From Acidobacteriota bacterium (GTDB taxonomy: Bacteria; Acidobacteriota; Terriglobia; UBA7540): 6,453 nt of DNA. The stretch is from NCBI GenBank assembly GCA_003224665.1, contig QHZM01000186.1, positions 1-6,453 on the forward strand, written 5' to 3'. Numbering within the stretch: position 1 is the stretch's first letter; every line of letters starts with the position of its first letter. This document shows, one piece after another, positions 5,415 to 6,453 of the stretch. The notes below the pieces were generated by a model. It had not been told where the DNA came from and searched no databases. It was given only the letters and a program-made list of their open reading frames with translations. A program made the translations under genes and the position numbers.

Positions 5415-6453
5415 ATGACGATAGAAGAACAACTGGCTTACCTCACGAAGGGCGCGGAAGAGACGATCCGCGTTGAAGAGCTCCGCGCCCGGCTCGAGCG
5501 CTCAGGCCGGACCGGCAAGCCTCTCAAAGTCAAAGCGGGCTTTGACCCGACGGCCCCGGACATCCACCTCGGCCATGCCGTGCTCATCCGAAAACTCAAA
5601 CATTTTCAGGAACTCGGTCACACGGTCATCTTTTTAATCGGCGACTTCACCGGCCTGATCGGCGATCCTTCCGGGCAGAACGTGACGCGCAAGCCGATGA
5701 CCCCGGAGGAAGTGGCGGCCAACGCCGAGACCTACAGGAAGCAGGTCTTCAAAATCCTCGACGCGAAGAGGACCGTCGTGGACTTCAACAACCGGTGGCT
5801 CGGCAAGCTCACCGGGCGCGACTGGGTCACGCTTGGCTCGAAATACACGCTCGCCCGCATGCTCGAACGCGACGATTTCTCGAAGCGCATGAAGGACCAG
5901 AGGCCCATTGCCATCCACGAACTTCTCTACCCCTTGGCGCAGGGCTACGACTCGGTGGCGCTCGAAGCCGACGTCGAGCTCGGCGGGACCGACCAGAAGT
6001 TCAACCTGCTCGTCGGCCGCGCCCTGCAGCAAGAGTACGGCCAGGAGCCCCAGGTCATCATGACCATGCCCATCCTCGAAGGACTCGACGGCGTCCAGAA
6101 AATGTCGAAGTCGCTCGGGAATTACGTGGGCATCAACGAGGCGCCGGCGGAGATGTTTGGAAAAATCATGTCCATCTCCGATCCGCTGATGTGGCGGTAC
6201 TACGACCTCCTGACTGATAGGAATGCCGAGGAGGTTGCCAAAGACAAAGATGATGTGGGGTCAGGCCGCAAGCACCCCCGCGACATGAAGAAGACACTTG
6301 CATTTCAAGTCGTCAATGATCTTCACGGACGGAAAGCCGCAGAAGCGGCAGAGCGAAGCTTCGAAATACAGGTCCAGAAGAAGGGCGTGCCCCCCGATAC
6401 TCTATTCCAAACGCGCAATTACGGTGGACCCATCAAACTTTTCCGCCTGCTCG
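5415..6453 (+). CDS. tyrS: Tyrosyl-tRNA synthetase, cut off by the right edge
   Basis: Attaches tyrosine to tRNA-Tyr in the cytoplasm. The window holds 346 codons with no stop; the family is about 400-430 residues, so a C-terminal S4-like tRNA-binding domain is probably missing. The N-terminus MTIEEQLAYLTKGAEE is typical. The class I HIGH motif appears as HLGH (51-54) and the signature loop as QKMSKSLGN (228-236). The KMSKS form marks the TyrRS branch of Haemophilus and Thermus rather than the E. coli type with KFGKT. Tyrosine-pocket residues lie in YPLAQGYDS (172-180) and LGGTDQKFN (189-197). The ATG at 5415 matches the family start but has no clear Shine-Dalgarno and sits 14 bp after the vapC stop. 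Codon composition drops sharply from about codon 267 (see findings). Confidence 0.95.
   Translation, partial: MTIEEQLAYLTKGAEETIRVEELRARLERSGRTGKPLKVKAGFDPTAPDIHLGHAVLIRKLKHFQELGHTVIFLIGDFTGLIGDPSGQNVTRKPMTPEEVAANAETYRKQVFKILDAKRTVVDFNNRWLGKLTGRDWVTLGSKYTLARMLERDDFSKRMKDQRPIAIHELLYPLAQGYDSVALEADVELGGTDQKFNLLVGRALQQEYGQEPQVIMTMPILEGLDGVQKMSKSLGNYVGINEAPAEMFGKIMSISDPLMWRYYDLLTDRNAEEVAKDKDDVGSGRKHPRDMKKTLAFQVVNDLHGRKAAEAAERSFEIQVQKKGVPPDTLFQTRNYGGPIKLFRLL

Noticed and set aside
5634..6032. Antisense open frame opposite tyrS
   Set aside because: A shadow of the conserved synthetase core, which carries the HLGH and KMSKS motifs on the + strand.

Overview
The window is high-GC bacterial chromosomal DNA with every recognisable gene on the + strand. 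It reads: tail of an unidentified gene (uncertain), purF, lepB, purM, purN, a vapBC-type toxin-antitoxin pair, then tyrS running off the right edge. The phylum is not fixed by the sequence. The high G+C at third codon positions, the style of LepB (a long insert before the GDNRDNS box and a Trp/Arg-rich C-terminus), and a GATTG/CAATC palindromic intergenic repeat all suggest an Acidobacteriota-like soil or sediment bacterium. That is inference only.

Layout. Bases 1-149 may hold the end of an upstream reading frame, followed at once by a strong two-part stem-loop (149-188). Bases 150-456 hold no gene; they end in a good Shine-Dalgarno that points to a TTG start for purF at 457. purF (to 1887) and lepB (1893-2726) are 5 bp apart. 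A 146 bp gap with two adjacent 5-nt-loop hairpins separates lepB from purM (2873-3898). The 78 bp purM-purN gap is almost entirely one long imperfect palindrome, and purN (3977-4579) has no visible ribosome binding site. Next comes a 90 bp gap with a perfect 9-bp hairpin, a promoter-like sequence and an overlapping dyad, then vapB (4670-4951) and vapC (4948-5400) joined by a GTGA overlap. tyrS starts at 5415, only 14 bp after vapC, and continues past 6453.

How the genes work together. PurF, PurN and PurM catalyse steps 1, 3 and 5 of de novo IMP synthesis; purD and purL for steps 2 and 4 are not in the window. LepB, the membrane signal peptidase, sits inside this purine cluster and is functionally unrelated, so it is probably only co-transcribed. 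The vapBC pair has an antitoxin with a ribbon-helix-helix DNA-binding end and a PIN-domain toxin with all four acidic active-site residues. It has lower third-position G+C than the genes around it (about 60% by hand count, against about 88% in the middle of tyrS), which suggests it was acquired. The last ~80 codons of tyrS in the window show the same lower composition.

I see no wholly new multi-gene system. The most unusual features are the non-coding elements between genes and the mobile-looking vapBC pair lying directly against an essential tRNA synthetase gene.
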